Shown here in pieces: positions 17,214 through 26,375 of a stretch of DNA of 64,000 nt. Source of the stretch: VRUE01 sp963716245 (GTDB lineage Bacteria > Actinomycetota > Thermoleophilia > Solirubrobacterales > 70-9); NCBI GenBank assembly GCA_963716245.1, contig OY970300.1, positions 2,046,001 to 2,110,000 on the forward strand, written 5' to 3'. The notes below the pieces were generated by a model that was not told the DNA's origin, made no database searches, and worked only from the letters and a program-made list of their open reading frames with translations. The first letter of the stretch is position 1. Each line of letters starts with the position of its first letter. Position numbers and translations under genes: made by a program.

Positions 17214-18293
17214 TCAGACGGCTGGGCCGAAGGCGTCGATCAGGCGGTTCTGGTACTCGCTCAGCTCCTCGGGGGAGATGAAGTAGGTGGGAGGGGTGAG
17301 GAAGAGGCCGTCGGCGCGCTCGGCGGTCGCCTCGACGCGGGCGCGGACCTTGTCGAGCGGGCCGGCGGCGCAGTAGGCGTCGACCATCTCGTCGCTGATC
17401 GCCGCTGGGACAGCGGCGAGGTCGCCGCGCCGGAAGGCGTCGCCGGCCGCGACGGCGTTGTCGGCGAAGCCGTGCAGCTCCCAGAGCGGCCTGTAGGTCT
17501 TGACCGTCGCGTAGAAGGAGATCGTCCGCCGCGCCATCTCAATCGCCTTCGCCTCGTCCTCGTCGATCGCGCAGCAGACGGTCGGCAGGTAGTCGAAGTC
17601 CGACCGGTCGCGGCCCGAGCGCCGCAGGCCCTCCTCGAAGGAGTCGACGACGACCTCGTCGATCCAGCGCAGGCTCTGGATCGGGTGGCCGATCAACCCG
17701 TCGGCGACGTCGCCCGCCATCCTGCACATGCCGCCCTGGACGCCGGCCGTGTAGATCGGCACCGACTCGCGCGGCGCTGGGTGCGGTCGCACCCAGCCCT
17801 TGATGTCGATGTCGTAGTAGGAGCCCTCGTAGCGGATCGGCTCGCCGGCGCCCGCCTGCTGCATGATCAGGCGCGTCGCCTCGATCGCCTCGCGCAGGTG
17901 CGGCGCGGGCTTGCCGTACTCGGCGTTGTGCCAGGTTTCGTTCAGGCGTTTGACGCCCGAGCCGAGCCCGAGCCGGAAGCGACCGCCCGACATCTCGTCG
18001 ACGTCGAGCGCGCTGACGGCGAGGATGAACGGGCTGCGGGTGAACGCCCAGGCGATCCCGGTGGCGATGCCGATCCTCTCGGTGCGGCCGGCGAGGTAGG
18101 CGGCCTGGGTGACCGAGGAGCGGAACAGCTCCGGCGCCCAGACGCACTCGACGCCCGCCGCCTCGGCCCGCTTCGCCTCGGCCTCGAGGTCGGCGACGGT
18201 GGTGCCGATCGCGGCGACGGAGATGCGGCTCAGCGGCCCGGTCGGGTCGCTGTCGGGCGCGGAATCCTGCGCGACGCTCGGCTCCGTCGGCAT
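17214..18293 (-). CDS. LLM-class (F420-dependent type) oxidoreductase
   Basis: A 359-residue TIM-barrel luciferase-like monooxygenase family protein. Typical segments are VWAPELFRSSVTQAAYLAGRT split as 'ECVWAPELFRSS', 'IGIATGIAWAFTRSP' and 'FRLGLGSGV'. F420-linked members usually have this form, but FMN cannot be excluded. The ATG at 18293 has AGGAACG before it; the frame extends further but into the upstream gene's end. It is the last gene of a run thiolase, acyl-CoA dehydrogenase, acyl-CoA dehydrogenase, LLM, which suggests a role in breakdown of a lipid or steroid side chain. Confidence 0.85.
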   Translation of the reverse strand: MPTEPSVAQDSAPDSDPTGPLSRISVAAIGTTVADLEAEAKRAEAAGVECVWAPELFRSSVTQAAYLAGRTERIGIATGIAWAFTRSPFILAVSALDVDEMSGGRFRLGLGSGVKRLNETWHNAEYGKPAPHLREAIEATRLIMQQAGAGEPIRYEGSYYDIDIKGWVRPHPAPRESVPIYTAGVQGGMCRMAGDVADGLIGHPIQSLRWIDEVVVDSFEEGLRRSGRDRSDFDYLPTVCCAIDEDEAKAIEMARRTISFYATVKTYRPLWELHGFADNAVAAGDAFRRGDLAAVPAAISDEMVDAYCAAGPLDKVRARVEATAERADGLFLTPPTYFISPEELSEYQNRLIDAFGPAV

Positions 18294-18307
18294 CGCGTTC
18301 CTGGCGC

Positions 18308-19435
18308 TCAGGCCGGCGCCGGGACGGAGGCGTCCGCCAGGACGAGGTCGGCGACCCGCTCGCGGTGCCACCTGGCGTCACCGAAGGTCGCCGCGTTGGC
18401 CTTGCCGCGCTTGAGGAAGAAGTGGAGGTCGTGCTCCCAGGTGAAGCCGATGCCGCCGTGGACCTGGATCGAGGCGTCGGGGACGCGCCAGCCGGCGTCG
18501 GAGGCGTAGGCCTTCGCCATCGACGCGGCGAGCGGCAGCGACTCCGGCTCGGCATCGGCCGCCCAGGCGGCGCCGTAGACGGCCGAGCGCGAGTTCTCGG
18601 TCTCCAGCAGCATCTGCGCGCAGCGGTGGGAGACCGCCTGGTAGGCGCCGATCGGCCGTCCGAACTGCTGCCGGTCTTTGGCGTAGGCGACCGCCATCTC
18701 CATCGTCCGCTGGGCGATGCCCGTCGACTCGGCCGCGATCGCGACGCAGGCCCGCAAGAGGACCGGCAGGTAGTCGGCCTGGGCGCCGTTCAGCGCCGCC
18801 TCCGGGCCGATCCGCACACCGTCGAACTCGACGGTGTAGAGGCGACGGGTGGGATCGATCGAGTCGTGGGGCTCTGCCCTGACCCCCTCGGCGTTCGCCT
18901 CGACCAGGTGGCGACGGCCGTCGCTGGTCGCGACGAGGAGGAAGTCCGCCTGGTGCGGCGTCCATCACCAGGATCTTCTCGCCGCCGAGGAGGATTCCGT
19001 CGCCGTCGGCCTGGGCCTCCATCGTGAACATGCCCGGCGTCGCCGGCGTGCCGGCGTCGCAGCAGGGCGACGGTGCCGCGCGCCTCTCCGGCGGCCAGCG
19101 GTCGCAGCCAGCGCTCTTTCTGCTCCTCCGTGCCGTTTGCGGCCAGCGCCAGGCCGGCGATCGTGTTGGACAGCAGCGGCGACGGCGCCAGGGCGTAGCC
19201 CAGCTCCTCGAAGAGGACGGCCAGCTCGACGATGCCGAGGCCCTGTCCTCCCCACTCCTCCGGCAGCGCCAGCCCGGGCCAGCCCAGCTCGGCCATCTCC
19301 TCCCAGTCGGACTGCTCGAAGCCGGTGCTCGCTCTCGGCCAGCTCGCGGATCCGCTCGGACTTGTAGCGGGCGGCGAGGAAGTCGCGCGCGGTCGACTTG
19401 ATCGCCTGCTGCTCGTCGGTGAGGTCGAAGTACAT
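18308..19435 (-). pseudogene. Acyl-CoA dehydrogenase, three frameshifts
   Basis: Starts MYFDLTDEQQAIKSTARDFL at the ATG 19435 and ends ADASVPAPA at 18308, so both ends are sound and the total matches a normal acyl-CoA dehydrogenase of about 375 residues. The frame breaks near 19328 (before TGFEQSDWEEMAELGWPGL), near 19060 (before DAGTPATPGMFTMEAQADG) and near 18958 (before HQADFLLVATSDGRRHLVE). Each break joins cleanly to homologous sequence, so the gene has suffered indels only, real or from assembly. The C-terminal part (IQVHGGIGFTWEHDLHFFLK) is typical of the subunit paired with a second dehydrogenase in steroid-type heteromeric enzymes. Confidence 0.75.
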
Positions 19436-19449
19436 GGCTCGTGACCCGG

Positions 19450-20629
19450 CTAGCGCAGCCTCGGCAGGCCGAGCACCCGCTCGGCGATGATGTTCTTGAG
19501 GATGTCGGTGGTCCCGCCCTCGATCGAGTTGGCGCGCGAACGCAGGAACCCGTACTGCCAGGCGCCGTTGGCGACCGCGTGCTCGGCGCCGCGGTCGAGC
19601 GAGCGCGTAGGCGCCCTCGATGTCGAGCGCCAGCTCGGTGAGGCGCTGGTTGATGTCGGCCCACTGCCACTTGCCGAGCGAGCCCTCCGGCCCGGGGATG
19701 CCCGACTGCATCGTCTTGGTCAGGCCGCGATAGGCGTTGAGCCGCATCGTCTCGGCCTCGATGTGGAGCTGCGCGAGCCGCTGGCGGATCACCGGGTCCT
19801 CGGCCGCCGTACCGCCGTCGTGCCGGGTCTCGGCGGCGAGCCGGTCGACCCGCTTGAGACTGTTGGCGATCTGCGCGATCGCCCCGAAGGCGAGCCCGGC
19901 CCGCTCGTTCATCAGCGTCGTGATCGCGACCGTCCAGCCGTTGCCGACGCCGCCGACGACGTTCGCGTCGGGGATCCGCGCTTCCTCCATGAAGACCTCG
20001 TTGAACTCGCCCTCGCCGGTGATCTGGACCAGCGGCTTCGCCTCCACCCCGTCCTGCTCCATGTCCATCAGGAAGTAGGTGAGCCCCTTGTGCTTGGGCG
20101 CGTCGGGGTCGGTGCGGGCGACGAGCATGCACCACTTCGCGTACTGGGCGAAGGTCGTCCAGACCTTCTGCCCGGTGACGACCCATTCGTCGCCGTCCTT
20201 GACCGCCCGCGTCTTCAGCGAGGCGAGGTCCGAGCCGGACTCGGGCTCGGAGAAGCCCTGGCACCAGATCTCCTCGGCGGTCAGGATCGGCTCGAGGTAG
20301 CGCTGCTTCTGCTCCTCGGTGCCGTGCGCGATGACCACCGGGCCGCCCATCGCCAGGCCGAGCACGTTGGCGGGGCTGGGGGCTTCCTGGCGCGCCGCCT
20401 CGCTGACGAAGATCGCCTGCTCGATCAGGGTCGCCCCCCGGCCGCCGTACTCCTTCGGCCACGAGATCCCGGCCCAACCGGCCTCGTGCAGCTTGCCCTG
20501 CCACTCGCGGCGGAAGGCCATCACCTCCTCAAGACCGGCCTCCGGCTCCGGACCGGGATGGTTCTCTTCCAGCCAGGTCCGGACCTCGTCGCGGAACTCG
20601 CGCTCGGAGGGAGAGAGGCTGAGGTCCAT
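19450..20629 (-). pseudogene. Acyl-CoA dehydrogenase, one frameshift
   Basis: Starts MDLSLSPSEREFRDEVRTWL at 20629 and carries the FAD/substrate motif GFSEPESGSDLASLKTRA and the WVVTGQKVWTTFAQYA strand. The frame is intact to IEGAYA near 19605, then shifts. The true C-terminus RSLDRGAEHAVANGAWQYGF and INSIEG-type ending, closing VLGLPRLR at 19450, continues in another frame, consistent with one extra or two missing bases in a GC run. It forms a pair with the downstream dehydrogenase, as in alpha2beta2 acyl-CoA dehydrogenases of steroid catabolism. Whether the shift is genuine or a sequence error cannot be told here. Confidence 0.78.
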
Positions 20630-20662
20630 CGCTTCGGAGCCTAGCGGCCGGCGGTCGGCCGC

Positions 20663-21850
20663 CTAGACCCTCTGGATCAGGGTGCCGGTCCCGAGCCCGC
20701 CGCCGCAGCACATCGTCACCAGGCCCATCTCCTTGTCGGAGCGCTCCATCTCGTGCAGCAGGGTGGTGATCAGGCGGGCGCCGGTCGAGCCGAGCGGGTG
20801 GCCGAGCGCGATCGCGCCGCCGTTGACGTTGACCCGGTCCATGTCGGGGTCGAGCTCGCGGCGCCAGGCGGCGACCACCGAGGCGAAGGCCTCGTTGATC
20901 TCGACCAAGTCGATGTCGTCCATCTGCATCCCGTTGCGGTCGAGCAGCTTGCGGGTCGCCGGGATCGGGCCGGTCAGCATGATCACCGGGTCGACGCCGA
21001 CCGTCGTCTGGTCGAAGATCCGCGCCCGCGGCTTCAGGCCGAGCGCGTCGGCCTTCTCGCGACTCATCAGGAGCACCGCGGCGGCGCCGTCGGAGACCTG
21101 CGAGGAGTTGCCGGCGGTGATCTTGCCGTCCTCCTTGAAGGCCGGCTTCAATTCAGCCAGCTTCTGCAGCGAGGTGTCGGGGCGGATGCCCTGGTCGGTG
21201 ACGTAGGTGTCGCCGTTGACGGCGAAGGGGACGATCTCGCGCTCGAAGCGGCCCTCCTCGGTCGCCTTGGCGGCGCGCTGGTGCGAGCGCAGGCCGAGCT
21301 CGTCCAGCTCGGAGCGGGGGATCTCCCACTTGTCGGCGATCATCTCGGCCGAGATCCCCTGCGGGACGAGGTTGTAGCGCTCCATCAGCTGCGGCGAGAA
21401 GGCGAGGCCGTGCTCCTCCATCACCGAGTAGCTGTCGGCGAAGGAGATGTGGCCCATGTGCTCGACGCCGCCGCCGATCGCGACGTCGTGGACTCCGGAG
21501 GCGATCAGCGCGGCGGCGAAGTTGACCGCCTGCTGGGCGGAGCCGCACTGGCGGTCGACCGTGGTCGCGGGAGTCTCGATCGGCAGGCCGGCCTCGAGCC
21601 AGGCGTTGCGGCCGATGTTGACCCCCTGCTCGCCGAACTGCTGCACGCAGCCGGCGACGACGTCCTCGACCTCGGCGGCGTCGATCCCAGCTCGCTCGAT
21701 CAGCTCGGAGTAGGCCTTGGCGAGCAGGTTCGAGGGGTGGACGTCCTTGTAGTAGCCCTTCTCCTCGTGCCCGCGCCCGACCGGCGTGCGAACCGCCTCG
21801 ACGATCACGACCTCGCGCCCACCGAACCTGCCGTTTCCGTTGCCAGCCAT
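20663..21850 (-). CDS. Acetyl-CoA acyltransferase (thiolase)
   Basis: A 395-residue thiolase. The nucleophile is Cys102 in VDRQCGSAQQAV; the other active-site motifs EINEAFA, GGAIALGHPLGSTGA and CCGGGLGTG are complete. It cleaves 3-ketoacyl-CoA with CoA, the last step of beta-oxidation. The start ATG at 21850 has GGAGGCTTCG upstream. It heads a minus-strand unit with two acyl-CoA dehydrogenases and an LLM oxidoreductase and has a TetR-type operator about 56 bp upstream. The closest named type appears to be FadA5/FadA6-like, but this is a guess from context. Confidence 0.93.
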   Translation of the reverse strand: MAGNGNGRFGGREVVIVEAVRTPVGRGHEEKGYYKDVHPSNLLAKAYSELIERAGIDAAEVEDVVAGCVQQFGEQGVNIGRNAWLEAGLPIETPATTVDRQCGSAQQAVNFAAALIASGVHDVAIGGGVEHMGHISFADSYSVMEEHGLAFSPQLMERYNLVPQGISAEMIADKWEIPRSELDELGLRSHQRAAKATEEGRFEREIVPFAVNGDTYVTDQGIRPDTSLQKLAELKPAFKEDGKITAGNSSQVSDGAAAVLLMSREKADALGLKPRARIFDQTTVGVDPVIMLTGPIPATRKLLDRNGMQMDDIDLVEINEAFASVVAAWRRELDPDMDRVNVNGGAIALGHPLGSTGARLITTLLHEMERSDKEMGLVTMCCGGGLGTGTLIQRV

Positions 21851-21905
21851 CGAAGCCTCCGTTCTCGCGCCCGTCCGTTGCTTGTTGCAACTGACAGCAT
21901 ACCGG

Positions 21906-21921
21906 CTGACTGGTCAGTCAG
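21906..21921. promoter_or_regulatory. TetR-type operator between thiolase and hydroxyacyl-CoA dehydrogenase
   Basis: CTGACTG-GT-CAGTCAG is a perfect 7-bp palindrome with a 2-bp centre. It sits between two divergent genes (starts 21850 and 21990) and matches the site before the acyl-CoA dehydrogenase at 13556-13571 in 14 of 16 positions. One repressor could control both directions. Confidence 0.62.
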
Positions 21922-21989
21922 CCAAGCCTTGGCGGACAGCAAGGGGCGCACGACCCTCCCCCGCCCGAGCTTGATAGGAACCCGCCTCA

Positions 21990-22814
21990 ATGAGCGCGAA
22001 CATGGGGTACGAGAGTCCGGGCATCGCCGGGAGCGGGGCGATCGCCACCGGTCTGGCGGCGGTGTCGACCACGACGGCAGACACGATTCTGCTCGCACGC
22101 AGCGAGGCCTCGGCCTGGCGGGCGGAGGAGAAAGTCGTCGCGGCCTGCGCGAAGATCGAGGGCGCCGAGCCCTCCCGGCTGCGCGTCACCACCGACCCCA
22201 AGGACCTCGCCGACTGCGACATCGTCGTCGAGGCGGTGATCGAGGAGGTCGAGCCCAAGGGCGAGGTGCTGAGCGCCGTCGCCGCGGCCTGCCCGAACGC
22301 CGATCTCGCAACCACGACCTCGTCGCTGAGCATCGGCGAGATCGCGGAGGCGGCTGGCATCTCCGGGCGGCTCTTCGGGCTGCACGTCTTCAACCCGGTC
22401 CCGCGAATGAAGCTGGTCGAGGTCTGCTTCCCCGGCGTCCCGGACGGCACCCGTGAGAAGGCACTCGCCTGGTGCGCGGCGCTCGGCAAGACCGCCGTAG
22501 AGGTGCCAGACGAAGCCGGCTTCGTGGTCAACCGCCTGCTCTTCCCCTACCTCTTCGACGCGGTGCGGCTGGTCGAACGGACCGGCATGGAGGCCGGTGA
22601 GGTCGACTCGTGCATGAAGCTCGGCGCCGGCCACCCGATGGGCCCGCTCGCCCTGCTCGACTTCGTCGGCTTCGACGTCTCCGCCGCGATCGGCGAAGCG
22701 CTCCACGCCGAGTCCGGCGAGGCGGCCCACAAGCCGCCGAAGCTGATGACCGAGATGGCGGCGGAAGGCAAGCTTGGCCGCAAGTCCGGCGCCGGCTTCT
22801 ACAGCTACGACTAG
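21990..22814 (+). CDS. 3-hydroxyacyl-CoA dehydrogenase family protein
   Basis: 274 residues with a Rossmann NAD site at the N-terminus (GIAGSGAIATGLAA), the catalytic His in GLHVFNPVPRMKLVEV and the C-terminal dimer/substrate domain (GHPMGPLALLDFVGFDV). It oxidises 3-hydroxyacyl-CoA to 3-ketoacyl-CoA. It diverges from the thiolase gene and shares the operator between them, so the two steps are probably induced together. The length fits 3-hydroxybutyryl-CoA dehydrogenase-type enzymes. Start choice between the ATG at 21990 and the next Met is uncertain. Confidence 0.9.
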   Translation: MSANMGYESPGIAGSGAIATGLAAVSTTTADTILLARSEASAWRAEEKVVAACAKIEGAEPSRLRVTTDPKDLADCDIVVEAVIEEVEPKGEVLSAVAAACPNADLATTTSSLSIGEIAEAAGISGRLFGLHVFNPVPRMKLVEVCFPGVPDGTREKALAWCAALGKTAVEVPDEAGFVVNRLLFPYLFDAVRLVERTGMEAGEVDSCMKLGAGHPMGPLALLDFVGFDVSAAIGEALHAESGEAAHKPPKLMTEMAAEGKLGRKSGAGFYSYD

Positions 22815-22899
22815 ACCGGCGCATTTCGGCGTCATCGGTCGCTCGCGTGCAGAGCACGCCACGCTCCCTGCTTCCTTGAACTGCTTGGTCTAGTCGCAG

Positions 22900-23127
22900 C
22901 TAACGCTTTCCGGCGATGTCCCAGATGACGTCGGCGGGGGAGATGCTTTGACGGCGGGCGGTCTGCTCGATCTCGTCCCAGGGCAGCTCTGCCTCGGGCA
23001 GGTCGTCCCAGCGGGCCAGGTCGAGTGCCTCGACGGCGCCCTTCAGCGCCGGGCCGAGGTGCTCCTCGGAGCGCAGCAGCGCCCTCAGGACCTCGAGCTG
23101 CTTGTCGCTCAAGCGCACAACCCACAT
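22900..23127 (-). CDS. Small hypothetical protein
   Basis: 75 residues, mainly helical: VRLSDKQLEVLRALLRSEEH, then an acidic linker and a terminal PADVIWDIAGKR. The ATG has GGAGGTACCGC before it, which makes translation likely. No membrane segment and no known domain. It stands alone between the convergent hydroxyacyl-CoA dehydrogenase and the CNNM gene. Function not recognised. Confidence 0.6.
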   Translation of the reverse strand: MWVVRLSDKQLEVLRALLRSEEHLGPALKGAVEALDLARWDDLPEAELPWDEIEQTARRQSISPADVIWDIAGKR

Positions 23128-23171
23128 GCGGTACCTCCAGGGTTAGGACGGACGCGGGTTGCTCAGGAAAC

Positions 23172-24470
23172 CTAGGCCGCGGGGCGGACGGAACCGCTGA
23201 TCCTGACCGCCTCGACGCGGTTCTCCCGCACCGACTCGACGCGGATCGTGAAGCCGTCGGCGGTGATCGTGTCGCCGCGCTTCGGCAGTCGCCCGAGCTC
23301 GCCGAAGACGTAGCCGCCGACCGAGTTGTAGGCGTCGGTGTCGACCGGCAGCTCGATCCCGGCATCGGCCAGGTCGCCGAGCGAGACGTGGCCGCGCACG
23401 AACCACTCGCCGCCGGCGAGCCGGCGCAGCGCGGCGGCGCGGGGGTCGGTCTCGTCCTCGATCTCCCCCACCACCTCCTCGAGGATGTCCTCGACCGTGA
23501 CGATCCCGACCGTGCGGCCGTACTCGTCGACGACGACCGAGATCGAGGTGCGCTGCACCTGGAGGTCGTGCAGGAGGTCGTCGAGCGGGCGCGTCTCCGG
23601 GACGATCACGGCGTCGCGGACGAGCGGCTCGATCCGCGCCTCGGGCCCGTCGCTCATGAACAGCCGGGCGAGGCTGTTGTTGTGGACGATCCCCTTGACC
23701 CGGTCGGGGTTGTCGTCCTCGATCACGACGAGGCGGGTATGGCCGGAGGTGACGCAGCGCCGCAGCGCCGTCTCGGCGGTGTCGGCGGCGTCGACCGTGA
23801 CCACGGCCGGGATCGGCGTCATCACCTCGCGCGCCTCCTGCTCGTGCAGGTGGAAGACCCCGCCGAGCATCCCAGCCTCGCCGGGGTCGAGCGTGCCGCC
23901 GAGCTTCGAGCGATCGATGATCTGCTTCAGGTCCTCCGCCGTGTGCCGTTCCTCGATGTCGGTGGGATCGACCCCGAACAGGCGCACGATCGCGTTCGAG
24001 ATCGCGCTCAGCCCGACCGTGACCGGCGCGGTCAGGACGCGGAACCAGCTGAGCGGGCGGGCGACGCGACGCGCGGTCCGCTCCGCGTGGCCGATCGCGA
24101 GCATCTTCGGGACCTGCTCGCCGATGCTGATGTGCAAGGCGGTGACCAGCGTGAAGGCGATCGCCACCGAGAGGCCCACGGCGACCCCGTGCGAGAGACC
24201 GCCGAAGAGCGGCTCGAGCAGCTCGGCCAGGGCGGGCTCGCCGAGGAACCCGATCCCGATCGATGCCATCGTGATCCCGACCTGGCAGGCCGAGAGCGAC
24301 TCGTCGATGCTGTCGAGCTGCTCGATCACGGTGTCGGCGCCGGCCTCGCCCTCCTCGGCGAGCTGCTCGATCTTGCCGCGGCGGGTGCGCACGAGCGCGA
24401 ACTCGGCCGCGACGAAGAACCCGTTGATCGCCACGAGGACGAGCAGCAAAACGAGCAGCAGGACGCTCAT
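23172..24470 (-). CDS. CNNM/CorC-family membrane protein with CBS domains
   Basis: 432 residues. An N-terminal CNNM (DUF21) membrane domain has about three to four helices, starting MSVLLLVLLLVLVAINGFF, and contains the conserved small-residue turn SACQVGITMASIGIGFLGEP. It is followed by a CBS pair (about 210-330, REVMTPIPAVVTVDAAD and VVDEYGRTVGIVTVEDI) and a C-terminal CorC/HlyC domain. Family members transport or sense Mg2+ or other divalent ions; the name hemolysin is historical. The complete domain order suggests a working transporter. Confidence 0.9.
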   Translation of the reverse strand: MSVLLLVLLLVLVAINGFFVAAEFALVRTRRGKIEQLAEEGEAGADTVIEQLDSIDESLSACQVGITMASIGIGFLGEPALAELLEPLFGGLSHGVAVGLSVAIAFTLVTALHISIGEQVPKMLAIGHAERTARRVARPLSWFRVLTAPVTVGLSAISNAIVRLFGVDPTDIEERHTAEDLKQIIDRSKLGGTLDPGEAGMLGGVFHLHEQEAREVMTPIPAVVTVDAADTAETALRRCVTSGHTRLVVIEDDNPDRVKGIVHNNSLARLFMSDGPEARIEPLVRDAVIVPETRPLDDLLHDLQVQRTSISVVVDEYGRTVGIVTVEDILEEVVGEIEDETDPRAAALRRLAGGEWFVRGHVSLGDLADAGIELPVDTDAYNSVGGYVFGELGRLPKRGDTITADGFTIRVESVRENRVEAVRISGSVRPAA

Positions 24471-24576
24471 CGGTTATTTGGCCCGGTACTTCGGGGGAGG
24501 TCGTCTTCGGCCATGCGGCACTGAGCAATATAGCTTTCGGAGCCGCGGGAACGCCGAGGGTGCGATATTGAGCGCT

Positions 24577-25485
24577 ATGCGCGTAGCCAGCCTGGTCCCG
24601 TCCGCCACCGAGATGCTCTTCGCCGTCGGCCTCGGGGACAGCGTCGTCGCGGTGACGCACGAGTGCGATTTCCCGCGCGAAGCGCGCTCGCTCCCCCACC
24701 TCACCCGCACCGTCCTGCCCGAGGGCCTGACGGCCGGCGAGATCGACACCGCCGTGAAGGCGACGGTCGGCGAGGGGCGCGCGCTGTACGAGCTCGACGA
24801 GGAGCGGCTGGCCCAGCTCGAACCCGACCTGATCGTCACCCAGGCGGTCTGCGACGTCTGCGCCGTCTCCTACGAGGACGTGCTGGCGGTGGCGGCACGG
24901 CTGCCGCGCCGGCCGCGGGTCCTCCAGCAGGACCCGAGCACGCTCGGCGAGATGCTCGAGGACGTGATCCGGCTCGGCGAGGCGACCGGGATGGAACGGG
25001 AGGCCCACGAGCTGCGCGGCGAGCTCGAGGGCCGGCTGGCCGCGGTCCGCGCCGCGGTCTCCGGGGCGAGCCTGCCGCGGGTGATCGCGCTGGAGTGGCT
25101 GGACCCTCCCTACGTCGGCGGTCACTGGGTGCCGGAGATGATCTCGATCGCCGGCGGCGAGGACGTGGCGGGGCCGCCGGGACTGAAGTCCCCCGAGGTC
25201 CAGTGGGGTGCCCTCTCCGGCCTCAACCCCGACGTGGTGATCGCGATGCCGTGCGGGTGGTACGTCGAGGAATCGCAGGCCCAGACGCTGGAGCACTGGG
25301 ACCGGATCGCCTCCTTGGGCGCGGGCCGCGTCTTCGCGGTCGACGCTGCGTCGACCTTCTCCCGCCCGGGGCCGAGGCTCGTCGACGGGGTCGAGCTGCT
25401 CGGCCACGTGCTTCACCCGGACCTGGTCGACCAGCCCGGCAACATCGGCTTCGCCGAGGTGCGCGCGCCGCACCCCGCCCGGTAG
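24577..25485 (+). CDS. Cobalamin-binding/ABC substrate-binding-like protein
   Basis: 302 residues of the BtuF/FepB-like periplasmic-binding fold: RVASLVPSATEMLFAVGLGD, VAVTHECDFP, VTQAVCDVCAVSYEDVL and GLNPDVVIAMPCGWYVEE. There is no signal peptide, so it may be cytoplasmic. Proteins of this subgroup are often annotated as cobalamin-binding, yet no transporter genes are nearby. The Cys-x2-Cys in the middle could hold a metal or cofactor. The start ATG at 24577 is set by family alignment, because the frame is open for a long way upstream. Confidence 0.8.
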   Translation: MRVASLVPSATEMLFAVGLGDSVVAVTHECDFPREARSLPHLTRTVLPEGLTAGEIDTAVKATVGEGRALYELDEERLAQLEPDLIVTQAVCDVCAVSYEDVLAVAARLPRRPRVLQQDPSTLGEMLEDVIRLGEATGMEREAHELRGELEGRLAAVRAAVSGASLPRVIALEWLDPPYVGGHWVPEMISIAGGEDVAGPPGLKSPEVQWGALSGLNPDVVIAMPCGWYVEESQAQTLEHWDRIASLGAGRVFAVDAASTFSRPGPRLVDGVELLGHVLHPDLVDQPGNIGFAEVRAPHPAR

Positions 25486-25493
25486 GCCGTCGC

Positions 25494-26312
25494 TCAGGCG
25501 ACTGCCACGGCTGACGCGACGGAGAGAACGGCAACCGCGGCGACCGCGAGCAGCTCGACCGGGATGCGGTTCCGCCCGAGCATGCCGCGCTCCCCCGCGA
25601 GGATGACCAGCGCGCAGATGCCACCCGCGGCGAGGCCGCCGAGGTGCCCCCCGAGGCTGATCCTCGGAGCCACGAAGCTGATCGCGAGGTTGAGCAGGAG
25701 GATCAGGGCGATGTTCGAGGCGAGCGCGTCGACCCCCCGGGCGCGGGCGACCAGGAACGCCGCGCCGAAGATCCCGAAGACCCCACCAGACGCGCCCACC
25801 GTGAGGCTGTCCGGGCTCAGCAGGAGCGCCCCGAGCGCGCCTCCGAGCACGGAGACGACGTAGACGGCGACGAAGCGCGGCGTGCCGATCGCGGGCTCCA
25901 GCAGCCGTCCGAGGAAGTAGAGGGCGAACATGTTGAAGCCGATGTGGATCAGGCTTGAGTGCAGGAAGCCGTAGGTCAGCAGCCGGTACCACTCCCCTTC
26001 GGCGACGAAGGGGCCGAACAGGCCGTAGTCGAGAACCAGCTGCCCGCCGATCCCGTCGGAGAGGCCGCCCGAGCCGGCGGCGATCTCCGCCAGGAAGGCG
26101 ATGACGTTGAGCGCGATCAGGACGTAGGTGGCGGGAGCGTCGTAGCGGCTGGGGGCCACGGCACCGCGCCTCACCTCGGTCCTCTGGCTCGCGCACTCCG
26201 GGCAGCGCATCCCGACCGGGGTTGGCGTCATGCACTCCGGGCAGATCGGTCGCCCGCACGAGGAGCAGGAGACGCCGGTCTCGCGGTCGGGGTGTCGGTA
26301 GCAAGTTTGCAT
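25494..26312 (-). CDS. Rhomboid-family intramembrane protease with zinc-finger N-terminus
   Basis: 272 residues. The N-terminal 40 residues hold Cys/His pairs (CYRHPDRETGVSCSSCGRP and CPECM, CPEC) of a B-box/zinc-ribbon type. Six or seven membrane helices follow. The rhomboid Ser is in VGASGGVFGIFG and the catalytic His in LGGHLGGLAAGG; WYRLLTYGFLHSSLIHIGFN carries the conserved HxxxN. It should cleave membrane-spanning substrates. The ATG at 26312 is 64 bp from a divergent TTG start. The first base of the gene has only a weak ribosome site. Confidence 0.9.
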   Translation of the reverse strand: MQTCYRHPDRETGVSCSSCGRPICPECMTPTPVGMRCPECASQRTEVRRGAVAPSRYDAPATYVLIALNVIAFLAEIAAGSGGLSDGIGGQLVLDYGLFGPFVAEGEWYRLLTYGFLHSSLIHIGFNMFALYFLGRLLEPAIGTPRFVAVYVVSVLGGALGALLLSPDSLTVGASGGVFGIFGAAFLVARARGVDALASNIALILLLNLAISFVAPRISLGGHLGGLAAGGICALVILAGERGMLGRNRIPVELLAVAAVAVLSVASAVAVA

Positions 26313-26375
26313 TGGGTGCGGACCGGGGAGCCTACAATCGGCCCAGCCTTGTTCCTTATAGAGAGGAGAGGTCCT

